64,000 nucleotides of DNA from assembly GCA_025531455.1 (NCBI GenBank), contig JAMYHL010000017.1:186001-250000 (forward strand). Direction: 5' to 3'. Origin of the DNA: Apiotrichum sp. Y4204. Taxonomy: Eukaryota; Basidiomycota; Tremellomycetes; Trichosporonales; Trichosporonaceae. Each line of letters opens with the position of its first letter. Position 1 is the stretch's first letter. Below are positions 9,945 through 20,736 of this stretch, piece after piece. Made by a program: the position numbers and the translations under genes. The notes beneath the pieces were generated by a model. The model had not been told where the DNA came from. It saw only the letters and a program-made list of their open reading frames with translations, and did not search any database.

Positions 9945-10867
9945 CCAGCCGGTGGCTCAAGCAACCCAAACCCCTGACGAATAACAAATTACGAACCCAT
10001 CCCTTGTTAATGTTGAAGATCGTCATGACTGTGTAGGTATGCGTGTGGAACTCGTGGGCACCATTTGTGCTGTCCAGCTGTCTGTATACGGAAGGGGATG
10101 TGTGGGGATGACGCGGGGCCGCGGGGCCAAGTTCTCGTTGTACAGAAGCTAGAAGCTCAACCAGTTGTGCTGGAAGCGACGGCAATGTACATGTGCTACA
10201 TAGTATGATCCCCCGACCTGGGGATTAGACAACCGAGATAGGGCCCACCGGAGGCTGCAGGCATATCAGGCAAAAGTTGCGCAATTGCGGATTAGATATC
10301 AGATATGATAGAGTTTGTCTTTCGTGGGATTGTGGAGATCTGATCTCCGATTGTCCTTATCCAGCCGGACAAGATCCAAAGACAAGTCCCGCCCGACGCA
10401 GGCGGGGAGGCGACTCAATTGAACCACATGGTGCCTCAGTCCCCTCGCACTCCTGTAGGGACGGATATCTCCGCCACTAGCAGCAGGCCACAGTCATTTG
10501 CCACCCACCTGCTTGTGGCAGGACCGCGGCGCCCGGCACCGGCGACACCGATGGGCCAGGAGTGGCACGAGCGCCCTTTGGTGGCAATGCGATTGATGTC
10601 AACAATCCCCAGCCAGCCAAGCCCTGTTGGGCCATTGGGACTATTCAGACGACCACACGGGGGGTTGCTCTCGAAGGCAGTGATGCAACGTCTGCTTCTC
10701 ACCACTTCAAGTGGTCCAGGTGCGAGCACGCTTTTACATCTGCTCTTCTCGCCACCACCAACGAATCTCGAATCTCGCGCATCGAGCAATCCACCCTGAC
10801 AACAACCACCACCCCCGGCCCACATACCCTCACCGTCAACGTGCCGTCCCCGCTTCTCGCCCTCGTC
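9945..10867. other. Intergenic
   Basis: No supported gene. An open frame runs through the right half into the 71-aa gene, but its upstream part has no coding character. Probably 3' flank of the His-rich gene and promoter of the 10868 gene. Confidence 0.5.
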
Positions 10868-11524
10868 ATGAGCCGCATCCAGTACGACCCCACGCCGGTG
10901 CACCCCGCCCACGACGACGTGTACTACCCCGAGGACGACCGCGCGCAGGCCAAGGAGGAGGATAAGGTGGAGAACAAGGAGGTCGTGTGAGTATCCCGAT
11001 GGATGGACCTGTGGCCAGTGGGAAATGGGAAATGCAGATGGGCCAAAGGTGACGCACGCGTTGTGGACGGCTGCACCGTGCGCGCGGATCATGTCCTAGC
11101 GGATCAGCGGGTCCGCGGATAGCGACGCGCTTGTCACGGTCACGATCGGCGCCGCGCGGTACCGGACGTGCAGGTGGCAAGGACCCAAAGGGCTAAGGCC
11201 AAAGGACCACCTCGCAAAGGAGAGGGCGATCAGGGATCAGGGCGATCAGTCGGGGTTCAATGGTAGCTAGTCAGCGGATCGCCAGATGGGCGATGTGCAG
11301 ACGGAAGATCCGCCCATCCGCCGAGCACTGCTGACTACTGAGCTGGAGCTCTGGCGGCCACGTCGCGTGTCTGCATTTCTCGGATCCCTACCATCCCATT
11401 CCCACCCATCTGCAGCGCTAATCCCAGCCCCACCGTGCCCGCCGACGGCAAGGAGAACGTCCCCACCCCCGCCGCCGCCACCACCACCGCTGCTCCCGTG
11501 GGTGCGCGGTCGCGCGTGTACTAA
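10868..11524 (+). CDS. Small acidic two-exon protein, unknown function (71 aa)
   Basis: Exons 10868-10986 and 11428-11524. Exon 1 starts MSRIQYDPTPVHPAHDD and becomes Asp/Glu/Lys-rich; it ends with phase-2 donor GT|GTGAGT. Exon 2, after CGCTAATCCCAG with a branch-like CTAAT, reads PTVPADGKENVPTPAAATTT and ends GARSRVY. Phase and codon use agree across the junction. The 441-nt intron is very long for this genome, so an undetected middle exon is possible. The protein is predicted to be disordered; no family recognised. Confidence 0.5.
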
Positions 11525-11802
11525 TCGCCAGGGCAAGGGTGCGGATGGCGCGGACGAGACGCGCGTGACCGTTCAGGTTGTGCGCTAAGGAACGAGGATC
11601 GAGGCACACTGAAGAACGAGACGACGACCGAACCCAAGCGCCGAAAGCGCGCAATCGGCTCGGAATCCGGGTCTCCGCCGCTCATGACCAACAATGTCTG
11701 AAGGAATGGTACGATAACGATAGGCAATGTATGTATGTAATGGAGAAGCAGAAGCCGCAGAAGCATGTGCATGAGCTACCAAAAATGTGAGATGCAGAGC
11801 AC

Positions 11803-13124
11803 CTAGACGCCATCGACCAAGCCGCCATAGTAGGCGGTCACCGCCTTGAGCTTGTCGCCGACCCATTCCTCCTCAATCTCGACCCACTCGCGCGTCCGGT
11901 TGCTCCCGTCAGCGGTATCGCTTGCCGGCGCGTCGAGATGCGAAGCAAGGCTGGAGAGCTGCTGGATATCCACATTACGCGGAAGGAAATACGCAATGTT
12001 CGGCGAGAGGGGCACCGTAAGCTGGAACAGCTCGTCGCCGGGGATCGGAAGGATCGCGCTTAGCGGGTACAACGGTGGCTGACCATCGTGAGCGTCCCCC
12101 ATCGAGAGGTATTCGGGTCCACCTGGCGTCAGCTCAAGGTTTCTGTCTCAGTTGTTCCTGTAGATTCAGACTCACCCCAAGGTGGGGAAAGGAACACCAC
12201 ATCGATCCCTTCCTTGGCGGCGGCGCCCGCAGGACTACGCGCCCACTCGACATAGTCGGCGAGCACAAACTCGATGCGGTCCGCGACGCCGTGGTGCAGG
12301 GCATTGTGCCGCGCGAGGCGCAGGCGCGTAAGATCGTTATCCATCGCAATGACGTGCTCACACGTCTGTGCAAAAGCAATCGCGTTGCCGCCGACACCGC
12401 AGAAGGCGTCTAGGATCACGTCGCACCGGCACCGTTCGGCGATGTGTTCTGCAATGGCCGCCGGAGTGACGCTAAACCATCCCGTGTCGTCCATCAACAG
12501 CGGGAGGCGCGAGTACGCCGGCCAGAGCGAATGCCTCTGGAAGAAGTCTGCGGTCAGCCCTGCTTGGGACAAGAATAGCATGCACAACACATTGCCTTGC
12601 CACAGCCGCAGTGCCTGCCTGCACTCACACTTTTTGAGATTCTTCGGAACTTGTGACACATCGGTGTACCGTGGCACCAGTCCGGTGCAATCCCAAGGAT
12701 GTCCGTCGTGCTCGTTTTCCGTCGCGCGCTCCTTGCCCTTTCTGCGCTTCGAGCGGGGTGTGCCGCTGAGTGAGGCGGCGCGCTTGCGTGAGATTACTAC
12801 AGAGGGGGTCATCTCGACGGTGGCGGCCACCCCACTTGAGTTTGGGGGAAGGGTTACGCTGCTTGGTCCGGCGACATTGGATGCCAAGGAAGAGATCTTC
12901 TCCTCGCCTTCTTCGCCACCCTCGTCCTCGTCCTCCTCACTGTCATCGTCGGCAGGCTGGGTGGGCAAGAGGTCTTTCGGATCCACAACTCGCGTCTCCT
13001 CCACCTTCTCCTCCTCTACATCCAGACTGCTCTCCTTGCGCTGCCCTCGGAGCTGGTGCTTGAGTTGCGGCGGCAGCGCCGCAAAGAACGACAGCGACTT
13101 GGTCGAGCGTGACCTGCGTCCCAT
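11803..13124 (-). CDS. TGS1: Trimethylguanosine synthase (snRNA/snoRNA cap hypermethylase)
   Basis: Converts the m7G cap of sn/snoRNAs to m2,2,7G in the nucleus, using SAM. Exons 13124-12629, 12547-12176, 12122-11803 give 395 aa. After a disordered, acidic N-terminus come YFFQRHSLW, GWFSVTP, SAM motif I DAFCGVGGNAIAFAQ and the catalytic SPPWGGPEYL, the last spliced across intron 12175-12123. Intron 12628-12548 (GTGAGT...GCTGACCGCAG) is 81 nt and free of stops, so reading through it adds 27 residues. Removing it restores the conserved KYxxQRxxLxSR-like segment, so I treat it as an intron. Start 13124 chosen for its context (CAGCATGGGA). An in-frame upstream extension exists but lacks conservation. 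Shares an upstream region with ARG1. Confidence 0.9.
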
Positions 13125-13788
13125 GCTGGGCGAATGGGGAAGGAGAAAGTCGGAAACGAGGTTTGCCAAGCGCTCGCTGTTGTTGTGGGCGTTGTTGTTA
13201 CATGCTGCTCCGCCGACGCGAGCACTGGCGCGGTTCGGGACATGCTCTGGGTGGACATGCTCTCTGGGTGGTGGACGCGGTATGACGCCAGAAGCGCCAG
13301 CCCAAGACACCAAATAAATGTACGAGTCACGTGACTTTGTTCCTGGCTGTAAAATGACTGCTTCGTTATCGGAAAATCCGGAGGTCCGCGCCGCGCCACA
13401 CTTTTTTTTTTGGTTGAGAAAAGTAGCACAGTGAGTTTTGAGTGAGATTTCGAGTCGGCGCCGCTCGGCAGTTAGTACGACTGGGTAGTGGATGGGAGGG
13501 AGCTGGGGCTTGGGCTGGTGCTGGTCGCTGCCTGGCTGGTGGGGCTTTGGCTGGGCACTCCAGGCAGAAGGCGCTCAGAGCCGCCCATCCAGCCCAAGCC
13601 CGGCCGACCCAGCCAGCCGCGCTCAACCAGCCAGCAGCCAGTCACTCCAGCCAGCAGCCAGTTGCATCCGCATCTACCCGCAAAACCTCGACCTGTTATC
13701 AACCCCACCTCTCGTTCTTGTTTCCAAAACATCATCCGCATTCCCCCCCTCTCCAAAACAACAACAACAACACTCGTCAATCATCATC
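13125..13788. promoter_or_regulatory. Divergent TGS1/ARG1 promoter
   Basis: The 664 bp between the two starts. It includes GTCACGTGAC at 13326-13335, overlapping GAGTCA (13324-13329, complement of the Gcn4 core TGACTC), and a repetitive Gln/Ala-codon-like AGCC/CAGC tract at about 13595-13665. A pyrimidine- and CAA-rich leader lies just before the ARG1 start. Amino-acid control of ARG1 by a Gcn4-type factor is known in fungi; its use here is inferred. Confidence 0.4.
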
Positions 13789-15336
13789 ATGCCGGCTCAG
13801 ACTGAGAAGAAGGGCAAGGTCCTCCTCGCCTACTCGGGTGGTCTTGGTGCGTGTCAACCCAACAGGTCGCAATGGGACTCGACTGGGACCAACTTTTTTT
13901 CACCACCCTCCTCCAGCAGCTAACCACCAACAGACACCTCGTGCATCCTCGCGTGGCTCATCGACGAGGGCTACGATGTTGTTGCCTTCATGGCCGACGT
14001 TGGCCAGGAGGAGGACTTCGAGGCTGCCCGCACCAAGGCGCTCAACTGCGGTGCCGTTGCCTTCCACCTTGTTGTGAGTTCGGGATGCACGATCCGCACA
14101 GGTCGTCATCATGTGCAACCAGTGCCTAACCGCTCAGGACCTCAAGCGCGAGTTCGTCGAGGAGCTCATCTACCGTGAGTAACTTGAGCACTTTGTTAAT
14201 CTGCACACTCTAACGCTCAGCCGCCGTCCAGGTCAACGCCATCTACGAGGGTGTCTACCTCCTCGGCACTTCGCTTGCCCGTCCCGTCATTGCCCGTGGC
14301 ATGATGGAGATTGCCAAGAAGGAGGGATGCGAGTGAGTGACTGACCTTGCTCTGGCTTTATATCACTGGACCGTGCGCAGTACTAACCCGTCTCAGCTTT
14401 GTCTCGCACGGCTGCACCGGCAAGGGCAACGACCAGGTCCGTTTCGAGCTCGCCTTCTACGGCCTCGACCCCAACATCAAGGTCATTGCCCCCTGGCGCC
14501 TCCCCGAGTTCTACGAGCGCTTCGCCGGCCGCTCGGCTCTCATCGAGTTCGCCGCCTCCAAGGGCATTCCCGTCACCCAGACCCAGGCCAAGCCCTGGTC
14601 GACCGACGAGAACCTCTTCCACATCTCGTACGAGGCCGGTATCCTCGAGGACCCCAACACCACTCCCCCTGATGACATGTGGAAGCTCACCACCTCGCCC
14701 GTCAAGGCCCCTGACGCCCCCGAGCGCATCACCATCGAGTTCGCCAAGGGTCTCCCCGTCAAGGTCACCTTTGCCGAGGGCGGCAAGACCGTCACCGACG
14801 CTGTCGAGATCTTCCTCACTCTTAACGCTCTTGCCCGCAAGCACGGTGTCGGCCGTGTCGACATTGTCGAGAACCGTTTCATTGGTGTCAAGTCGCGTGG
14901 CTGCTACGAGTCGCCCGGTGGCACCATCCTCCGTGTCGCCCACATGGACCTCGAGGGCATGACCCTTGACCGCAACGTCCGTGCCCTTCGTGACCAGTTC
15001 ATCACCATCAAGCTCTCCGAGATCCTCTACAACGGCTTCTGGTTCTCGCCCGAGCGCGAGTTCCTCACCGCGGCCATCCCCGCCTCGCAGAAGACCGTCA
15101 ACGGTATCGTCCGCCTCGCCATCTACAAGGGCAACGTTATCGTCGAGGGCCGTGACGCCGACGAGGGCCTCTACGACGCCAAGTTCTCGTCCATGGACGA
15201 GCTTGGTGGCTTCGAGCCCACCGCCACCTCGGGCTTCATTGAGATTGAGTCGATCCGCATCAAGGCTTGGGGCCGTGCCAACATCAAGCGCGGCCAGGGT
15301 GGCGTCGCCCCCAAGGACGTCTACCACCGCGAGTAA
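13789..15336 (+). CDS. ARG1: Argininosuccinate synthase
   Basis: Joins citrulline and aspartate with ATP to argininosuccinate, the penultimate step of arginine synthesis. Exons 13789-13846, 13934-14073, 14138-14174, 14221-14332 and 14397-15336 give 428 aa, the usual length. Visible hallmarks: ATP-binding LAYSGGLDTSCI spliced across intron 1, [38 protein letters not shown], and WSTDENLFH. Introns are 87, 64, 46 and 64 nt with branch sites such as CTAAC shortly before CAG. Codon use is extremely biased to C-ending codons, as expected for a highly expressed enzyme. All phases close and the stop is at 15334-15336. Confidence 0.97.
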
Positions 15337-15605
15337 GACAGGAGTTTAGGAGCATCCATGCATATTGTACACAGTGAAGGTGATACGAGGGGGCTTGGTC
15401 GTATTGGGACTGGGCGGTTAGTTGTTCCAGGGGTTGGAACTCCACAGATGAGTTGGGGTGGTTATCTAGCAGGATCTCGAAGCCACATTGCAGACGTGAC
15501 AGCGCCACGGACAAGTCCCTTAAAACACATTTCCGACCACATCCGCAGCAATGCAGCACATGAACGCCAGTGCAATCTATCCAAATACATAGTCTACACT
15601 CTACA

Positions 15606-17372
15606 CTACTTGACCTTGAATGCCTGGACAGTGAATTCGGCGGGCTTCTCCGCACCGTTGACGACGGCAAAGTGGATCTCGACGTCGAGTCCGCGGCTGT
15701 AGTCGTCAGCCTTGCGGCAGAAGAAGCGGCCGGTGATGCTCTGTCCCGGGCCGAGGGTGAGCGGTGTGCGGAGGAGGAAGGCGACTTGCTTCCAGTGTGT
15801 GGGCTGGCCACGCGGGCCAGTAGTAAAAGACACGGCGTTGGCGTCGGCCGTGTTCACGGGCTCGACGGGGGACGCAGCCATGTCGTCCGTGAACGAGTGG
15901 ATGTGAACGGGGTGCGAGGCGGGGACGTGCGAGGCCGCGCCGGCGAGCGGCGAGAAGAATGTGTCAAAGTGGGTCAGCAGCGCGCGCACAGTCACGCTCT
16001 CGTTGGCCAGCGAGGAGATGGTAAAGTCCGAGTGGAACTCGAGAGACGCGATGGTTGCGTCGTGCGTGTTGATGTCGCGCACGATGCATTCGCTCGTGAC
16101 CACTTCCTCTTTGTCGACGACCTCGACGATCCCCTCGGCGAAGTACGGCGACGTCATCGCGCCCTCCATGCTGAACCCGTAGACATTCTTCCAGAAGTCG
16201 ATGCGCTCGCGCCACAGGCGCTCGCCGGTGATCGCCGAGATCACCAGGCGGGTCTGCGACGGCGCCATGAGACCCGTTGGCGCGAGGTACTTGTCGCGCG
16301 CGACGAGGACAGAGTCCAGCATGGACTCGTACAGCAGCATGTACCCCATCCACTCGGACACAATCACGTCCACCTTGTCTACCGGGAGCGTAATGTCCTC
16401 GACCTTGCCCTGGATAACACTGGTGGGTCAGACAAGTCAAGCTCTGTTACACGCACGTAATAACATCCTGAAGACCGTTGGCGCGGATGTTGTCCCTCGT
16501 CTTGGTGGCGAGGCCCGACGCCTCAATGGCATACACGTGCTTTGCGCCTGCGCGCGCCGCAAACACTGAGAGTTAGATGTCATAACTACGGGTCAACTCA
16601 CTGGAGAGAATTCCCGTTCCGGCACCAACATCCATGACGATCGCGTCCTTGAACACAGCGGGATTGGAGAGGAGGAAGCGCGCATACGAGACGGTGCGCG
16701 TCGTGTCCTTGAGCATGAGCTCGTGGATGTCGTTGGCGGCGTACGAGTCAAAGTAGCCCGTGTCGTCGTCGCGCTTCTGGACAGGCTCGGACTCGTCGAG
16801 TTGGCGGTTCATGACCTTCCGCAGAGCCGCTACCTCAGCCCGCAGCGCGACGAGCTCACCCTCCACCGCACGGTCGGCCTGAGCCCTCGGTGCGCCCGAG
16901 GTCTCCTCGTCGTCGCTCCAGTCGTCGTCAAAGCCAATTTCTGAGTGTGAGAACAGGTTACACCAAGTCTTGCGGCACCTGTAATCTTGTCAGGAGCTCA
17001 GGACTCACGGAGTAGGGGGTCGTCGGCGATAACGGGCGCGAGGAGCGCGTCGTCCTTCAGACGCGGGTCGTCCTCCTTGAGCGCCGCCACGTCCGCAACG
17101 GAAAGCCGGTCCCTCCGAATCAAGTTAATAAGCCGCATACGCCCGTAGAGGTCGAGTCCGAGGCGCTGCGCCGTCTCGTTCAGGTCGAAACCCGCCTCAC
17201 GGGCGGCGGCGAGCGCAGCCTCAGGCGAGGGGTGGAGGGCGTCGGCGAAGAGACCCTGCGTCTCGGCGCCGCCGAGCGACGACGCCCAGTCCGAGCAGCC
17301 GCCGTCGTCGGACGCCGAGTCCGAGCCGCTGTCTGATGGAGCGACGAGGTTTGCGGGGATTTTGAAAGACAT
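15606..17372 (-). CDS. PRMT3-type protein arginine N-methyltransferase lacking zinc-finger ligands
   Basis: Class I arginine methyltransferase; PRMT3 orthologs modify ribosomal protein uS5 in the cytosol. Exons 17372-17009, 16940-16602, 16565-16457 and 16419-15606 give 541 aa; introns are 68, 36 and 37 nt. Catalytic motifs: motif I VMDVGAGTGILSMFAA, double-E loop SEWMGYMLLYESML and the THW loop PTHWKQ. The N-terminus aligns with the PRMT3 zinc-finger region by its following helix (LGLDLYGRMRLINLIRRD), but the four C2H2 ligands are replaced (around residues 30-60), with Ala/Gly/Leu in the aligned places. A coiled-coil-like segment (ELVALRAEVAALRKVMN) follows. The start at 17372 has context CCACAATGTC. 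Convergent with ARG1, divergent from PRI1. Confidence 0.92.
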
Positions 17373-17790
17373 TGTGGTGGTGTTGAGAGACAGTCTGTGG
17401 CTTTGGCATTCCTTGTACCGTGCATCTGCTGGACGTTCTCTTCTGGACCACGGATTGCAGAAATTAAGATGACGATATAACTGTATGTGACGTGTATTAT
17501 TAGTATTGAAAGTGATCGGGGTGCAGGGCTCGCCTGATAAGCATGCCACGTGCCAAAATGGAGGGAAGGTTTAGGACTCATGTTGACGAGAGTTGACGCG
17601 TACAGGGAAGGCGCGAGCGCGGTCTCAACGACGCGTCGAGGAAGGAAGTGCACACAAAAACACAAATCAACAAGAGCGAACAGTGCCACCTGATAGCAAC
17701 ATCAACTCTAGCAACTCTCTCAATCTCTCTCTTCTTTTTCTTCTTCATCACCCTCCCCACCATCCCACTCTCACATACAACGAGCTAATC
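17373..17790. promoter_or_regulatory. Divergent PRMT3/PRI1 promoter
   Basis: 418 bp between start codons, with a CACGTG at 17549-17554 and a CT-rich tract (17715-17765) just before the PRI1 start. No gene seen. Confidence 0.45.
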
Positions 17791-19511
17791 ATGGCCATTA
17801 CAGCCAAGGAGCAAGGGTGGGTAATGTCAACATAATGCTCCACTGACCCAACAGAATGGCCTATGAGTGCGTCACGAGCGCCGACCCCAACTAACCCCAG
17901 CCCGGCCTCGCCGCAGGTCATGAACGCGTTCTACCGCCGCCTGTTCCCGTACAAGCCCTTCTTCCGGTGGCTTAACCAAGGCGAAGGTGGGTGCCGGACA
18001 ATTGCCACCCATTATATGGATCGTTTCTAATTCCAGTGCCGGGGAAGCTGTGGACGCACCGCGAGTTTGCGTTCACGATCGAGAACGACGTTTATATCCG
18101 CTACAACTCGTTCAACACGGCCTACGACTTCCAAAAGGAGGTGCTCCGCCTTACCCCGTCGCGTTTTGAGATTGGGCCCCAGTACAGTGCTCGTGTGGGT
18201 ATAATATTGCCTTCCCCCGCGATTAGGCTAACCCCAGCCCCGGGACCGCAAGACACTCCCGGCTGGTGCGCTCCAGCCGCAGCGTCGCGAGCTCGTGTTT
18301 GATATCGATATGACCGACTACGACGAGATTCGTACCTGCTGCTCAGACAAGAAGATCTGCAAGCGCTGCTGGGCGTTCATTGCCGCCGCCGTCAAGGTCT
18401 TGGACAAGGCGTTGAGGGGTTGGTTAACTCATTGCGTTGCAAAACTGACATTCAGAAACATTCGGCTTTTCTCATCTACTCTGGGTCTACTCCGGTCGTC
18501 GTGGTATCCATTGCTGGGTGTCGGACACGCTCGCTGTGGACCTCACGGACGACCAGCGCCGCGCGCTCGTCACCTTCCTTGAGGTGATCAAGGGTGGCAA
18601 GGACCAAATCAAGAAGGTCAATGTGCGCTCGCGGGAGGACAGCCCGCTTCATCCCTTCCTCCAGTGAGTTGTGTGTCCTGGGCAACATTCTTACCCATCA
18701 GGGAAGCCGTCGAGGAGCTCAAGTTTGAGTTTACGCGCATTTGTCTTCGCGACCAGGACGTGTTCAAGTCGGAGCGCGGGTGGCAAACTCTCCTGTCTCT
18801 TATGCCGGGGGATCGCGGTGAGCTACACCATCCCGCATGTATAGCTTACCTCGCAGACCTTCAGGAGAAGCTCCGTCGGCGATGGGAGTCTGACCCCGAC
18901 CGCCCAAGCGACGACAAGTGGCAGGACCTGGTGGCCGCCTATTCTCCATACAAATCGAGCAACCCGGCTCTCTACGTGAGTTAACTACGCCTTGCCGGTG
19001 AACTCATCAGCAGCACAAGTACGTGCGTGCTCTCGAGGACCTTGTGCTGCAGTACACGTACCCGCGCATCGACGCCGAAGTGTCCAAGCACCGCAACCAT
19101 TTGCTCAAGGCGCCGTTCTGTGTGCATCCGGGAACTGGTAAGCTCTCACAGTGAAGGCATTCAGCTTACCCCAGGACGCGTCTGTATCCCCATCGACCCG
19201 AAGCGCGCAGACGAGTTCGACCCCGAGGAAGTACCGCATGTGGGCGAGCTGCTTGTGGAGCTTGACGGCCTACCCCGTTCCGACTCGAACAGCAAAATGC
19301 CAGAGGGTGAGTATGTAACATGTCTCGGCTGACAGCAGACTATACACAGACGTCGCTCAAGCCGTACGTCGACATGCTCGAGAAGCACGCGGCTGCGATC
19401 ATCGCGGACGCCCGCATGGCACGGCCAGGTAGGTTCTTCGGCCGACTCAGCTTGAGCCATCGCATACAGAGAGCTGACACATCAGTCAAGGAGGAATCTA
19501 TGGAGTTCTAG
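17791..19511 (+). CDS. PRI1: DNA primase small (catalytic) subunit
   Basis: Makes the RNA primer within DNA polymerase alpha-primase. Twelve exons: 17791-17816, 17855-17866, 17901-17986, 18037-18194, 18238-18418, 18456-18663, 18702-18817, 18857-18975, 19011-19137, 19175-19306, 19339-19428, 19486-19511; 426 aa. Hallmarks: YIRYNSF, the metal-binding FDIDMTDYDE (Asp near residues 116 and 118), Zn-site Cys in RTCCSDKKICKRCW, and HLLWVYSGRRGIHCWVSD. Introns are 32-57 nt, with 32 nt at 19307-19338. The acceptor of intron 8 is a tandem CAGCAG, so one Gln may be optional. The first two tiny exons are the least certain part; an alternative start at 17856 gives nearly the same protein. The 3' end lies 177 bp before the next gene. 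Confidence 0.94.
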
Positions 19512-19688
19512 ATGTACTGTTGTATGCATACTTGTCACAGAGCACGACTTCTGCAAGCTGAGGAGAGCCATCACTGAGTCGCGAAAACTCGCGTGTCACA
19601 ACCTCCACCTGCCTGCACTATGGATTTGTTTTGATTTTATTTTGATTTTCCATTTTTCGCTTTCTTCATCGCACTGGCTCTACACCCC

Positions 19689-20533
19689 ATGTCCCACTCG
19701 ACAGTCTCAATCGGCACCGCCTTTGAGAAACACGCCGCACACTTTCTCAACACGGACCTGCGCATGGCCGTACGCCGCGTCGGCGGGCGCGGCGACGCCG
19801 GCGTAGATCTAAGGGGATACTGGTGGCTCCCTAAAAAGCGGCGGCGCAGATCGTCAATCTCGGGTAGTACCCAGTCCGGCGCGGAAGCAGCTCGAGAAGA
19901 AGAGTACACGCCCCCACCGGCCGTCAAGCGGGGGATACCGGACCGCACGCGGCTCGCGGCGCTCCGCGTCGTCGCACAGTGCAAGGCCACGCGCGGCGCC
20001 GTGGGACCCGTGATTGTCCGCGAACTGGAGGGCACGCTGGGGAGTCTCGGTGAGGATCTTGATCTGGGGTTACTCTAAGACCAGACCCGGACCCGGAACC
20101 GGAAACTGCAAAGGCAAAACGAGCGACACCACACGTCGGCGTCCTCGTCTCCCGGGCGGGGTTTACGAGCGGCGCAATGGCGCATGCGAGCCGGAGCGCG
20201 CGGGCGCTGCTCCTCGTCCATCTTCCCGGCGGGGCGCCTGGCGCAGGAGAAGAGTTGGAATGTGGGGAGGGGGAGGGTGAAGATGAAGATAAAGTGGTAG
20301 CGGCAGTCACTCCCGAAACCGAACCCGAACCCGAGCTCCCAGACCCGGAGAGCCCAGGCGACGGAGCACCACCACCCGAAATCGACGTGGCGGCACTATG
20401 GTGGAACCGGGCGTTTACGGCCGCGCTCCCTCCGACGATTGAGCTGCGGCGCGAGCTGTCCCCGCTCCCTGGGGCATCGCGCGTCGGGATATGGTACGCC
20501 GGCGGGCGGATGGGGCGGTACGGCGTGGAATAG
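19689..20533 (+). CDS. RRG7: RRG7-like protein with restriction-endonuclease-like fold
   Basis: Exons 19689-20049 and 20085-20533, 269 aa; the 35-nt intron carries CTCTAAGACCAG at its end. The first half has GTAFEKHAAHFLNTDL, then GGRGDAGVDLRGYW and RVVAQCKATRGAVGP, which together fit the E...D...QxK nuclease-fold pattern of the DUF2034/Rrg7 family. Budding yeast Rrg7 is needed for respiratory growth and is mitochondrial. The C-terminal half has VGVLVSRAGFTSGAM (a strand-helix expected in the fold), a Glu/Pro-rich insertion and WWNRAFTAALP. No clear mitochondrial presequence is visible. Family assignment rests on motif order and is fairly good; biochemical activity is unknown even for the yeast protein. 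Confidence 0.75.
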
Positions 20534-20637
20534 AGGGATACTCTTGTGCATAGGATGCGAGCTGGGTGTAGGGGTGAAGGAGTGATTTGGCAGGTGTTGC
20601 ATACAAGTTATAGTAATGAGCAGAAATGAAAATATAC

Positions 20638-20728
20638 GGCTGCTTGTCCGAGTGGTTAAGGAGCTTCCCTGCTATGTGTAGTATAGGAAGTGGGTTATGC
20701 CCCCGTGTGTTCGAATCACATGGAAATT
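20638..20728 (+). pseudogene. tRNA-Ser(GCT) copy 1, acceptor stem broken
   Basis: This is nearly identical to the intact copy 99 bp downstream (three differences through the T-arm). It keeps D-arm, anticodon stem CTTCC/GGAAG, anticodon GCT (20671-20673), a 10-nt intron (20675-20684), long variable arm and T-loop TTCGAAT. The 3' strand of the acceptor stem is GGAAATT instead of GGCAGTC, so two of seven pairs with GGCTGCT fail and two or three more are only wobble. It reads as the truncated upstream product of a tandem duplication. A functional tRNA is unlikely but cannot be excluded. Confidence 0.75.
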
Positions 20729-20736
20729 TTCACAGC

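Noticed and set aside
13490..13930. Overlapping plus-strand frames with Gln/Pro/Ser-rich products before ARG1
   Set aside because: They come from the repetitive CAGCC/AGCC leader; only the last part, in the ARG1 frame, is coding.
14383..15327. 314-codon minus-strand frame inside ARG1
   Set aside because: Mirrors the very biased codon use of ARG1; no independent support.
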